Positions 35,571-47,081 of a DNA stretch of 64,000 bases are shown here, in pieces; the first letter of the stretch is position 1; every line of letters begins with the position of its first letter. The stretch lies in NCBI RefSeq assembly GCF_013368755.1, contig NC_049561.1, forward strand, positions 6,262,001 through 6,326,000, written 5' to 3'. Under the pieces are notes generated by a model. It had not been told where the DNA came from. It searched no databases and saw only the letters and a list, made by a program, of their open reading frames with translations. The translations under genes and the position numbers were made by a program. The stretch is from Talaromyces rugulosus (taxonomy: Eukaryota > Ascomycota > Eurotiomycetes > Eurotiales > Trichocomaceae).

Positions 35571-36714
35571 CAGTGAACCCCTTTTTTTTTTAATATATAA
35601 GTTTTATAAGTCTATATAAGTGGATTTTCCGGATTTTCCATTACATATATTGTTTGTTGGATTGGCCTATGATGTGGATAGGCTTGACGAATTTTCTATC
35701 TATTAATCTTAGCCCTAGGCGTTTTTTTTCCTCGGTTTTCTTGAGCAACAAGCATATCTGTCTGCGTCTGTTACCACTTTTTACCTCAAAAACAGCAGCC
35801 TTTTATTTCTGATTGTTTGCAAGCGTTCTGGCTTATTTTTTTTTTATTTTTTGATGTTGGACGGTACAGACAAAAGAAAGGGCACGGAGGGTATTTGTAC
35901 AGTTTTCTCTTTGCTTTCTTGAGCTTTTTTTTCTTTGTACGATACTATTGATATACACGGTTCAAATGGTTCAAATATTGGTTGATTGTTTCTGCTGCCA
36001 GATGATTCTTTTTTCTTCTGGAGGACGGAGGAATTTAATCGAGTGTATATATTGATGCAAATCTATGTTGTCTGACGGTAACATTGGATCAATACATGTA
36101 GGACTGATCAACTGGTAATTATTTGAATGTTGTAAAAATTCGCCAGTGGAGATATACTAGAATATCAAAAATGTATGTAGATGAGTATCACATGCCAATT
36201 CTGTATATTTGAAGCTTCAGTCATTATCACAATAGCAATACATATGCAATGAATTCTTTGACAAAAAAACCCATTTCCCCGGGTACTCGCTCCAGCATGA
36301 ATTTTAACAACCAGTAAGAACCATATAACTTAATTATTGAGTTTGTTATTATTTACCTCGTGACTTTGTCCCTTGGACCGAAGCGCGTCTCGGACGGGAT
36401 TGGCTCGGCCAGCGCAGACGATCAACCGAGGTCCGTTCCCGGTTGGTCAAAGGCCGCCCGGCTGCGAAGACGGCCGCAGCTGCTTGTGATCTGCTTTTCT
36501 CTGCACCCTGCACATCGTTTAGTCCTGTTGGGATTTTTTTGTTTGTTTCTATTTTCAGAGGGTTTGCATTTGTTTGCTGTCAATTGTTGGTTTTGATTAG
36601 AGAAGCAAGGAATAACTAGCTCTCTCTCGTGTCCGAAAGACCGTCTTTCCTTCCCCGCTCTCACCTCTCACCTCACCTCACCTCGTTGCAGCCAACAACT
36701 ACAACAAACTCAAC
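35571..36714. other. Intergenic region, TRP-like 3' flank and carnitine carrier promoter
   Basis: 1.1 kb with T-rich tracts (for example 35581-35591, 35833-35850) and no supportable gene. The last 100 bp has a pyrimidine-rich run with a tandem ctcac repeat at about 36660-36682 just before the carrier ATG, typical of a strong fungal start region. Confidence 0.5.
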
Positions 36715-37814
36715 ATGTCCGCGACAAAAGACAGCGGCGAGGTCCTCGCCCCGGTCAAGGAGTCGACTTCCTCGCAAACGCTCGCCCAGCTCCGGTCGTT
36801 CGCAGCCGGCGGTGTCGGCGGTCTTTTTGCTGTCGTGGTCGGCCACCCTTTTGACCTGGTCAAGGTGCGCATGCAGACCGCCGAAAAGGGCGTGTATACG
36901 GGCGCCATTGATGTTGTCAAGAAGACAATTGCTAGGGAGGGGCTTGCCAGGGGGTTGTATGCTGGTGTGTCGGCGCCGCTGGTGGGTGTGACGCCTATGT
37001 GTGAGTATAATATCCTCGCCCCCTTGAAATAGCGACAAATTGCTAACGCGCACACACAAGTCGCCGTGAGTTTCTGGGGCTACGATCTCGGCAAAACTCT
37101 CGTTTCCTCGCTCTCGACCGTGCCCGTCCACAATAACACGCCGCAATACAGCATCGCCCAGATCTCGGCCGCGGGAGCCTTTTCGGCCGTGCCCATGACC
37201 CTGATCACCGCGCCCTTTGAGCGCGTCAAGGTTCTCCTACAAATTCAGGGCCAGAACCCGCCACCCGCTGGCCAAAAGCCCAAGTATTCTGGTGGCGTTG
37301 ATGTTGTGCGCCAGCTGTACAAAGAAGGCGGAATCCGCAGCGTGTTCCGCGGCTCGGCCATGACGCTGGCGCGCGACGCTCCAGGGTCTGCCGCATACTT
37401 TGCAACATACGAGTACATCAAGCGTTCACTGACACCCAAGGATGAGAATGGCAACGCAAAGGCAGGCGATCTCCCGCTAACTGCTATTTTGACTGCCGGT
37501 GGTTCGGCTGGTATCGCCATGTGGATTCCTGTTTTCCCTGTCGACACGATCAAGTCGAAAATGCAGTCTGCGTCTGGTAACCCGACTATTGGCGGTACGA
37601 TACGTGCGATCCATGCCAGTGGCGGGTTCAAGGCGTTTTTCCCTGGCTTTGGACCGGCGTTGGCGAGGGCGGTGCCTGCCAATGCTGCTACATTGTAAGT
37701 TTTCTTCCTTCTCTAACCCTGTTGACATTAAGATGGTGATTTTTTTTTAACTGACAATTGTACAGCCTCGGAGTGGAACTAGCGCATAAAGCTATGAACA
37801 AGTTTTTTGGTTGA
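36715..37814 (+). CDS. acuH: Mitochondrial carnitine/acylcarnitine carrier
   Basis: Three exons, 36715..37000, 37061..37694 and 37766..37814, encode 322 residues, the usual length for the family. Three tandem mitochondrial-carrier repeats are visible, each with a PxD/ExxK-type signature: HPFDLVKVRMQT, APFERVKVLLQIQ and FPVDTIKSKMQS. These are followed by the G-rich second-helix segments. The second repeat's APFERVK is typical of the carnitine/acylcarnitine subfamily (A. nidulans AcuH, yeast Crc1), which exchanges acylcarnitine for carnitine across the inner membrane and is needed for growth on acetate or fatty acids. The last exon adds only the C-terminal LGVELAHKAMNKFFG. Substrate is assigned by family resemblance. 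Confidence 0.92.
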
Positions 37815-38205
37815 GAACTTTGCATGATCATCTGAATCTGATATTAAATGACTTTGTTCTATAGCGTTTTTTTCTTCTTCTTTTTCTCTTAGATATTTCT
37901 CGGTTTAGAAGGGTTGTTTGTTTGTACGTTGTTAGGATACCACTCTTCCAGTGTGAACGAGTTGACGTTCTCTGTGTATAGAACATACAAATGTACATGT
38001 ATTACATGATGCTAAACCAAACAATACCTTCCAATCAAGTTGTTTTAGTGTCGTTGACACCGAATATTGATGCCACAAGGCAATATATTAGACTACTTAT
38101 TATGTCTATATACGTATATCACATATACAATTATGCCTACATCATGTGTGTACAATGTAGGTGGATGTGTATAGGCAGGACAACAACCCGTAATAACCCT
38201 CTTTC
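37815..38205. other. Convergent 3' flanks, carnitine carrier / sedolisin
   Basis: 391 bp, AT-rich, with tandem tatatac-like motifs around 38105-38130. No gene seen. Confidence 0.5.
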
Positions 38206-40360
38206 TTACTCGCCCAAAAACACCTTCAGCAAAGCCGGATAATCAGGCGTTCCCAACCCTGTCACGGGATCCCAGCCCGGCGCAGTTGAGAACCCATCAG
38301 TATTGCAACCGGCATTATCACCACTGGTGATATCATGGAAAGCCTCGGGATGCGCATACAGCGTCGGATTGACAAATCCAACCGTAGTATTCTTTTTGGC
38401 CAGCAATTCCTCGTTGATTCGCGTTAGGATGGATGCAAAGATAGGCGCAGAGGCAGATGTGCCGCCGATCAGCGTGGCTGAACCAGCGTTGAAAATGGCA
38501 ATGTTGTCACCCACAGCAGCCACGTCTGGGTACCCGCGGCCCGCCTTATTGTAGACGCCGCCGTTGGCGCCGACGCTAGAGTTGTCGCTGGTTTCGTAGG
38601 CCTTGTAAGGAGGTGTGTGTTTGGTTAGGTATGTGTTGACCGCGTCCGCTTGGTAGGAGGCTTGAGGGTAGATGTTGCTAAAGCCACCCCCGGACGCAAA
38701 GCGCGACACGGCGACTTCAGCGTCGGCTGTGCTGCTGGCGCCGGGGGGCAGGTAGGTAGCTCCGACGGTGGTGATGTAGGGGCATCCAGCGGGGAAGTCT
38801 GGGTTGAAGATGGACCCATCGCCCAAGCAGCCATCTGAACCGGCGACACCGCTGTCTCCGGATGCCACGACGACTGAGACACCCTGTAAGCCGAGTTTCT
38901 TGAACTCATTGCACTGGCGTTTCTGGTAGTTGATGGACAGGCTGGCCTCGTCACCTCCGTACGAGATTGAGATTACGTTAGTTGGCTCGTAAACGCCGCA
39001 CTGGAGTGTGCCGTTGTATCCGCCCGATGCTGGGTCTGGGTACGACGGGTCATTTTCGTCGTTGCCGGTGATACCAAAGGCAGAGTAGGTGCAGTACGAG
39101 CCGTCGATCGCGTCCAGGAAGTTATTCAGGAAGCCGTTGAAGGTGTAGTTGGCTTCGTAGTTGGAGTCGTCAGTCTGGAAGAGAACGCTGTTCTGCGGCC
39201 AGATGATCGGGTATGATACTTGGAAATCCAGGTCCGATTCCGGACCAGCTTCCTGTACGTCAACAGGGGCTTTTCCCCCGTCGATACCTTTTAGTGTTGG
39301 ACCAGTGCCAGAAGGGATTTTCCTTTTGCCAGTTGTTAGCAAGATCTTGGAAGACAGCTGTTATGGACATAACATACGAATAATACGAGGTGAAGAAGAG
39401 ATCGAGATCGGCTTGTGAGTAGTAGTCACCCAGGTCTTCAAATATACCCAACTCATTGCCCTTGGTGGCGGTGGTTCCCTCGGTAATGTTGTACAAGGCT
39501 GTCAAGTTAGCTTTGAAACTGCTAGTCCTCGCAAGGTGACTCATGACTCACTCTGGATGCAGTTAGGGGTGATGGTTGTCGAGCACTTGTCGAGCAGACC
39601 GCCAAGAACGCTGTTAATGATGCTATCAAGAGATTCTGGTAGCGCCTTCAGAAGAGGAGGCTGGGGCTTGCGGAAGCCAAAACTCCGTTTCTCATTGACA
39701 ATAGGCTCTGGGTTGCGTACTTCAACCGACTTGACACCCGGGGTGATGTAGTCGATATGATGGCTGATATGGTCGGGGACGTGGTATCTATCAAAGTCGT
39801 TAATCAATGGTCTCAGCTACGCTTCAAATAAACTCACTCCTCGCAGCCGAGATGGGTCCTGCCATTGGTGTCATGGGTATAAATATAGTATTCAGTGCCC
39901 AACAGACTCTCGACCTCTTCGGCATCACCATCAAACTGTAGCCACTGCTTGTTGGCGGATTGTGTAACCCGGTCAGCAGCAATGCCAGCGTTCTCCAACC
40001 AGTCGCGGACTGCAGAGACGGCATGCTTTGCCGGGGCAAAGAGGTCATTGACTTCATGGGCATTCAAATAATTGCGGTAGTTGGGGGAGTTGGGGTTGGC
40101 ACTGCTTTTAGTTAGACACAGCTTGTAGCAAGAGGGAAAGGGTTGCTATACATGTCCATGAGCATGTCATGGCCAGCATCCACGTTGCTCTGGGTCAACC
40201 CGATTCTGACCGGCAGCTTTGTCTGACCATCAACCCGGCGAGGTTCATTCCACGACCGTGGCAGAGCATCCCGACGCTCATGAACAACATGTCGCTTGCT
40301 TGGGGCTGGCGCAGCCAGGGCTGTCACGGCCAGGGACAGCAGAATAACAGACGACTTCAT
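38206..40360 (-). CDS. Secreted sedolisin-family (S53) serine-carboxyl peptidase
   Basis: Five exons (complement): 40152..40360, 39838..40101, 39552..39787, 39378..39498, 38206..39322; 648 residues. It has a signal peptide (MKSSVILLSLAVTALAAP), then the pro-domain typical of the family with YHVPDHISHHIDYITPG near its end. Catalytic parts seen: ESDLDFQ with the Glu and Asp of the triad, VVASGDSG with the oxyanion Asp, and GTSASAP with the nucleophile Ser; GYPDVAAVG and the C-terminal calcium-site region TGLGTPDYPALL follow. Such enzymes are acid endo- or tripeptidyl-peptidases secreted to digest protein. The acceptor of exon 2 could shift by one codon. Which peptidase type it is (aorsin-like or tripeptidyl) cannot be told. 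Confidence 0.93.
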
Positions 40361-41794
40361 CCTTGGAGTTTCCGTTCAAGAAAGAAAAAAAAAACAAGAG
40401 ACGGATGAAAAGGGACCGGTCTTTTGACAAGAAATACCCGCTTTCTTATATGGATCAGCTTCTTTATCTCTTTGAGCGTAGACAACCACCAACAACCCCA
40501 CCTTTTTGCCGTGTTGGGAGCTGGGCTTGCCAAAGACCTCTTCATCATGATAATGCATGTTGGCCAAGGTCTGGGCTGTAACCCCTCAGTATTGCATAGT
40601 TCACTTTTACGGCGCCTGATGTGGTACTTGGAAGCCGATCATGGCCCTGGCTGGAGATAGCGCACGCCGCGGCGGCGTAGCCTAGATTAGGCTCCTGAAG
40701 AAGAGCTGCGATTGGAGATCAACAGTGTTAGCACCCAAGCTATCGTTGCCAGCACGCCCACACCTCATTCAAGCTACTGGTAGCCAGCGCCAGCGCCAGT
40801 GCTTGTGTTAGTGACCCCTGATGTGATGCCAGGACCAGGATGGCAGGTGCAGCACTCAGATCGAGTCATTGATAGGACGTCTAGCAAAGCGCTCTAGTGC
40901 AGCCACTGATAAGCAACTGCAAACAGAGACTAAACTAGCTCCATTGCGAATAGCTGTCGAGAAATGCGACTGCACAATGCAGATTACGTTCAATGTCACC
41001 ACCAATGTGTGATGTTGCACGTGTATTCCTTCAAGTTGGAAATATCCCGGCCCCCTTCCACACATTTTCTTGTTGTCTGACCGTGCTCATTTACCAAGTC
41101 AATTGAAATCGCACAGAGGTTTTCCAGAGAAGACGAGGTATCCGAGAGCACTGAGCAGCCGAGGCTGTCCAGCAATGTAGCGAGCTCGTGAGAGCAGCGC
41201 GTCCGTGTGTAATCCCCCCCTCCCCCCCCCGGGTTCTGCATCGCGGGGGTCCAGTGCTGGGCCGATCTTTCAAGTTTCCGCTGTCCTAGCAATGGCTGAG
41301 CAATGCACTGTGCGGACTATGGCCATGTAGAGTGGAGCGCGGAGCGCGAAGATCGCAATAAGAACAAGAAGTCGGCGTGCACCCCGGATAGTCGTTGCGC
41401 TCGTGGGGAAGATCCGAAGAGGAACTACACTGTAGCTCACGTGCTCTATTAAAAGAAAATAAAAAACTCTATTATAAATTTTTTTTAATATACAATATAC
41501 TATAATTAAAGAAAGTATTAATCTAATAATCTTATTTTAGATTTTTATATAAAGATACTATACTACCACTAGGTCTCTTAAGTAGATCATTAAAAAGGAA
41601 TAATATACTGTAAAGCGGTGGTGTCTGGAAGGACTATATAGGAGGGTGTTGGAACCTACTAGGCTCTGAGGGGGTTCTTACTAGGAGTTGAGGTAGTATA
41701 AAGTAAACATAATATAAGATATAGATTATATCCACATTCAATCGTAAACATGCCGCGTCAATTACATTCCAGGTATCTCTATATACAGTACAGC
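40361..41794. other. Sedolisin promoter and gene-poor, partly AT-rich region
   Basis: 1.4 kb without a gene. The sedolisin upstream region takes up the right-hand side of 40360. A C-rich run (about 41214-41230) occurs. From about 41450 to 41760 the sequence becomes very AT-rich (see the separate entry). Short minus-strand frames at 40996-41292 contain nothing recognisable. Confidence 0.5.
41450..41760. repeat. AT-rich island, possibly a decayed repeat
   Basis: About 300 bp with abrupt high A+T and dense TpA (runs such as aatatacaatatactataa), unlike the flanks, just past the sedolisin promoter and beside the GT69 gene. It resembles repeat-induced point-mutated transposon debris in other moulds, but no termini or protein are recognisable, so this is only a composition call. 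Confidence 0.4.
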
Positions 41795-43160
41795 CTAAAC
41801 ATGGGCCCACCCATTAGAAACAAGCACCTGCATCTCATTAATTAAACAAAACTCGCCAGACTCCTCCCGAGACTGATCTACTCTCGCACGCTCACTCTTC
41901 CACCCCGCCACTCTCCGCCGTATCACAGTCTGCTTGAACCACTGCGTCGTGAACGTGCGGCGCCACCAGTTCTCCCACAGTCCCAACGCAATCTCGGAGA
42001 TGGAGAGCCAGCTGCGCGTTGGGTGGACCGCGGTGTAGGCGGGGCCGTTGTAGCCGACGCGCACGCGGGGGTTCAGATATACACCCTTGGATTTGGAGAG
42101 GGGGTTGTCGGCGTGGATGAGGCAGCATTCGGAGCCTTCGACGTGGGTGAGGGCGAGGGAGTCGGGGGTGCCGCGGAAGCGGAGGGGGGAGACGGAGGAT
42201 TGGAAGGGGAGGGAGTCCATGGCCACTTTATACATTCAAGAGTGGTTAATATATACTCTCCTGTCAGGGATGATGTGAAGAGGGAAAGGGCGTACCTATG
42301 CCGTTCCAGCAGCTAGTGACCGGGATAGGGTTCATTTTGAGCAAGGCATTTCGAGACTTGGAGGAGCGGAAATAGGGCCATGTCTGCATTACATGCTCGT
42401 AGCCGCTGGAATCGCGGAGCGCAAATGTATCGTAGTATCGAGGCGGTTTGGAGAAGTCCAGCGAGCAGGCAGCTGCGTACGAACCGTCGTTTGTATCTAG
42501 GAGGTTGAACACATCTTGTGTCTAGGTAGGCAGACTTATCAGTAAAAGCACAAGCGAGGAGAGGACATGACGGCGCACTGTAAAAACCACATCATTAAGA
42601 AACAGGATCTTATCAAAAGTGATACCCTGTTCTGCAAGCTCCTTCAGCGGCTGCAGTGTGAGATTGCGCAGCCGCGCCAGATATGGTATCCGTCTCAGCT
42701 CCCTGCGACCCCGCGGCGTGTCGATCCAGCCCTCGTCACCCGGGGGCACAGAGATCTCATCCTGATGCGTCACATCCGACAGGGTGATATTTCGCCTGAC
42801 ACCCAGCCGATCGAGGTTGGTATCCAACTCTCGCAGGGCTCCCTTCGAGTTATCCCAGCTTCCGCTCTCGAAGATGCTCACGTACACATTGTCAACCCCC
42901 AGGGCCTGGACGAGATCCACGACGGCATTATTCCAGTGGCTGCGGAGAATAGCCTCGTTGTTCCAGTGGATGCTGGCAATGAAAATGCGTTCTCCTCGAC
43001 GGGGGTGTCCTGGTTCACGCTCGTCGGCGGCCGCAAGATGCTGACAGATGGAGATAATCTGTGTTCCAAACCAGACGCATATGAAAAGGAGGAATAATAA
43101 TATGTAGCGTCGACGGTTCCTGTAGCGACGGGAGAGGATGCCGGAGGTTCTCCAGGCCAT
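41795..43160 (-). CDS. GT69 alpha-1,3-mannosyltransferase (CAP59/CMT1-like)
   Basis: Three exons (complement): 42579..43160, 42296..42521 and 41795..42225; 412 residues. The ATG at 43160 gives MAWRTSGIL, a basic segment and a single signal-anchor helix (YILLFLLFICVWFGTQII), consistent with a Golgi type II membrane protein; the open frame runs upstream, but that would put the anchor in the middle. Family parts: IFIASIHWNNEAILRSHW, VYVSIFESGSWDNSKGALREL, KILFLNDVVFT, AAACSLDF and SCWNGI. GT69 proteins make alpha-1,3-mannosyl linkages in Cryptococcus capsule synthesis; in moulds the acceptor is unknown. The stop follows a C-terminal EFCLINEMQVLVSNGWAHV segment. Confidence 0.88.
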
Positions 43161-43491
43161 TGGATCCACTGGAAGATTGGGGTTGTTTGGGGGGTGGAAT
43201 ACATAAGATGACGCTAAAAGGAATGACAAAAGAGCAACGTGATGGAGATATGCAGGAAGAGCTGAATGGAGCTCCGCTGATATTGGGTGGAACAACAGAA
43301 CAACAGTCTGGGGGATGAGAGTTCTGGCTTCTGCCATCTGCCACCGCTTTAGCCCCCACAATAATCTATGGATATTTTAGCGGTAACTTTCAATACAGAC
43401 ACGAAACCTCAGCCCCAGTGGAAGCTTCTAAGCTTAGGTTCTAACACGATCTATTTTCATTATCTTTATAAAGCAGGTGGTATATTCACAA
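43161..43491. other. GT69 upstream region / membrane protein 3' flank
   Basis: 331 bp. The minus frame of the GT69 gene stays open to 43361, but an N-terminal extension there is judged unlikely. Nothing else seen. Confidence 0.5.
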
Positions 43492-45969
43492 TCAGTGATA
43501 AAATTCCCCTATTGCCACCTTCTCCATCTTCGTCCGGCCGTCTTTAGCATCTGGAAAATGCAGAGCTAGCTTCAGGTCCCCATTCGGGCATCGTCTCTTC
43601 ACCACCTGCACCTTGTTTGAGTAGATGCTGGAGGTATAGATTCCAGCAGTAGTGTTCTCTAACACCGATGCCTCTGGGCTCTGGACCGCCAAAGCCGTTA
43701 ATTCGGACATGCTATCCCATGAGGTGCTATACAGGCGGAAACCACACAAAAACAGTACATACACAAGGATAAACACCACATACAAACTCAAGACAACGAC
43801 GGACAATATAACCGCCGTTCCTCGAAGGATGTACGCATAGCCCTCAATATCCACATACACATCGTACTTGGACATGGTTGATGTGTCCGTGCCAGGAGAA
43901 AGCTCATAAATGCTATCAAAGCGGTAGCCAAAGACTCCGCGAGGCAGTAACCGACTGAGCCAGTCATCTTTCATATGACCCTGGATTGCAGCGGTTGCAT
44001 GGTTCATAGCCAGTCCGTTGGCAATCCAGCTGGATAAAAGGGATTCGAAGTACGGCCTTAGCACCCCCGAATCCCAGCCGTCGTAATTATCCTGGTACCA
44101 CTCAGTTTCATTGCCGGCCGTTTCTTCGAAGTTCCAGATTTGGTCTAAAGGTATGCTATTGGCCAGCTTTTGAAAGACGTCTGTCGAAGTACCCTGAAGC
44201 TTGGGGTTTAGGTAATCAGCCCATTCCGGGCTGATGCGTATCTTCGTTAGATCATCCCGCGCCTTGCAGAACCCATAGTCATTCAAATACGATGGTTCGT
44301 CGCTTGTTACCGTCATCACATTTGTGCGGCTTACTGCCATGGTGTTGTTGGACCATCGGGCGTCAATGGCACATCCCATTATCAACTTTCCAATTGCCGA
44401 TGACGCGGGCAAGGTTATGAAAACACCGAGAGAACTGTTGCTGTAGTCTTTTTCAGCCCCGCTCAAGTCAACAAACTGGATCGTCGGCCAAGTCACATTG
44501 TCATCGCTGTATCTGTTCCAAATCTCGTCCACAACATCAGACTCAGTATAAGCTTCAAGCTCTGTTGTACCCTCACACCTAGTGCCCGGAATAGGAACCC
44601 AGATGTTTGTATAATTGCTTTGATCATAATAGCGAGAAGTGCAGAGTGCCTCGACAATCGGCTGGGTGGCGTTTCTGATGCTGACGGTAACATCCTCTCG
44701 ATAGCGCAAGCGTGATTTCTGGGCTGCAGCTGCTCTGAGCCAATACTCCGCTACCTCGCCCAGACCGTCTGCGAGGTTCGCCATGGGCACCAGACCAAAA
44801 GAGGCTATTGAGCGATATATGCTGGCCCTTTTCCCAGAACTGAACAAACGAAGTGTCGTCCGACTGCTTAGGTACATTTTTTCAACCAAGGTTGAGGTTT
44901 GATTCATGCCTGACCAAAATGAAAGAAAGTTTTCGGAAATGATGTCCCAGCCGTCAGATGGGCAACCATTTCTGTGGGCAATGCTAACATTATTGCAACT
45001 CGCTGAAACCTGAGAAGCATCGACATATGCTGGCCAGATTTGATCACGGGTTGCATTGAGCATGAACGATGTGCCCCCAGCTGGCCATGTACCCATCTGA
45101 GGTCGCATCAAGATGGCAGTGGATGGACCGACAGTGTTCGACAAAGCAATGCCAACAATGATGATGAAAATCAGCCTCAATTTTTCTATTTGTCGTTCAT
45201 ATTTCGCCCTAAAGGAGCCCCAGAGCTCTTTCGAATAGAGCCATGTAAGGTCGTGCCCCAAAGCGGCGCATAGAGTACCAAACGGAATCCCGTCTCCGAT
45301 GACCAGCTCTCTTCGAACTATATCTATCACTGCGATACTAAGCGATCCTTGCATGAACAATTCATGGAGCTTGGCGGCGAACTGGATTCCGGCGAGTTTT
45401 ATCGCATCATAGTCTCCTGAAGGCCCGGCCAATTCGGCTCCAATGTAGAGACCGATGGCGTTGAGAATGATCATCGCCAAGGTAACGCCAAGCGGAATAA
45501 AGTGAACCGGCAGGAGGAGGACCATCATCCGTCGCATCTTTCTCAACGCTTTTTTGGGTCTTTCTTTCCTGGAACGCCACCCAGCACAGAATACGTTGTA
45601 GAAAAGTTGCAGTTTGAGGGATCGCAGGAAGGTTTGGAGAAGATCAGAGGTGGTCGCATGATCCTTCTTCACACGGGAAGCTTGAGGCGCATGGTAAGAA
45701 GAAACCCTTTCATTGCGATGGGAATCGGTGGTATCGCTATCAGTGCTATTTGATCCGGTGTTTTCGTCTCGTTGTAACCTTTGCGAAAGATGTTAGGACC
45801 TTATTACGCCAATCAATCCGAATTACATTCAATGTGCCTGGGGAGGTTTTCAGGATACATACTCATTCTCTGGTGTGGCGTGTATCGCAACCAATGGAGA
45901 ACTGGATGAGATAGAGTCTGGCTGACTCCTGGCATGGTGATGGGAAAATCGGTGATAATTTGGGGCCAT
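43492..45969 (-). CDS. Polytopic membrane protein of unknown function
   Basis: Two exons (complement), 45863..45969 and 43492..45778, joined in phase, give 797 residues. The first exon (MAPNYHRFSHHHARSQ, Ser-rich) is needed because the long second frame has no ATG at its natural N-terminus, only a GTG. Hydrophobic helices: MMVLLLPVHFIPLGVTLAMIIL, then FIIIVGIALSNTV, and near the C-terminus YILRGTAVILSVVVLSLYVVFILVYVLFL. A large extracellular-type region (about 250-650) carries many N-glycosylation sequons and conserved-looking cysteines. It belongs to a type of variable fungal membrane protein often found in accessory regions, but I know no function and no domain name I would stand behind. 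Confidence 0.78.
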
Positions 45970-46648
45970 CCCAGCGCGATCGCGTACTAATTTCGGGGAA
46001 AGGCGATGTGGAAGAAATGGCAGACTCTATAGGACAAGGTTGCGTGTGTTTATTTTCTCCCGAAACTAGGGTGGGAGATGTTTTGGCTTTATTATCGACC
46101 ACCCCGGACGTTCAGCCTTGTTCGTCCCCCTCTGGGAAGAGATGTGCTGTTGCCCACAGACATTGCTCATGCAAACGGTGTGCACTAAGTATTAAATGAA
46201 AAACACGCGCCAGTGAGTATTTAAAGCATCAATCCACTTTTTATGGCTTGGCACATCCAATGAGGTGCTCACTTGGGGGCTCAATGTGCCTTAGGGGCGC
46301 TCACCTGCAGATTTAGTAAATATTATGGTACGGCAAACACCCCTTCATAAATAGATGAACCAACAAAAATAGAGATATGAAACGATAGGGGGAACATCCA
46401 TGTTCGCTCATCAATATGCTTAGCCGCCTATCTGAGAGTGCAAACGGAAGTATAGGCCCATAGTCCTTGATGTGGACGCTGTAAGAACATGGCCAATAAG
46501 TTATTCTCAAGCCCTACCAGGGTGTATAGGTGTAGACACAGCCACAAGAGCTAACACACAGTCCAGTGCGGAAACGCAAATACATTTTGTACATCACGAG
46601 GCACAGAATCAACCTTGAATAGAGATAATAATAATTCATTGGTAGTTA

Positions 46649-46741
46649 ACGTATTTCACAACCCAGCACGCCCACCCAAGTATGCCCGCCCACCTGTAAT
46701 CCCATACAAAATAGCCGGTTTTTACTACTTAATATCTCAAC
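46649..46741. repeat. Left terminal inverted repeat of the MITE-like element
   Basis: It pairs with 46990-47081 as described for the element; the GC-rich part (CACCCAAG..ATGCCCGCCCACCT) is the best-conserved block between the two arms. Confidence 0.78.
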
Positions 46742-46989
46742 TTTTTAACAGACAACCATAGTTTAAAATATAATATGATTTTTCTATATCTATATAGTAT
46801 ATGGCACACCAAGTTTTAATACAAAAAGATTGTTATTAATTAAAATTACGAGAGTATTCTTGTATTTTACTGTATTTTTCTGTATTTTTATTTGATATAG
46901 CTTTATGAAATTAGATTTCCTAAAAACCAGTTATTTAAAATATTTTCTATATAAAGATTAAAATTATATATATAATTATTAAGTAAATT

Positions 46990-47081
46990 GTTGAGATTTT
47001 AAATAATAAAAACGGCTAGTTTGTATAGGATTATAGGTGGGCGGGCATGCTTGGGTGGCCGAGGTGGGTTGTGAGATACGT
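46990..47081. repeat. Right terminal inverted repeat of the MITE-like element
   Basis: Reverse complement of the left arm, ending in ATACGT before the TA. Confidence 0.78.

Larger units (their letters stand above)
46649..47081. mobile_element. MITE-like element with ~92-bp terminal inverted repeats and TA target duplication
   Basis: The left arm (46649-46741) begins ACGTATTTCACAACCCAGC and the right arm (46990-47081), read on the other strand, begins ACGTATCTCACAACCCACC; over about 92 positions they differ at roughly a dozen places, mostly C/T. Both ends are flanked by TA (46647-46648 and 47082-47083), as expected from a Tc1/mariner-type insertion. The 248-bp centre is extremely AT-rich and has no coding capacity. 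This is a non-autonomous, decayed element. Confidence 0.75.
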
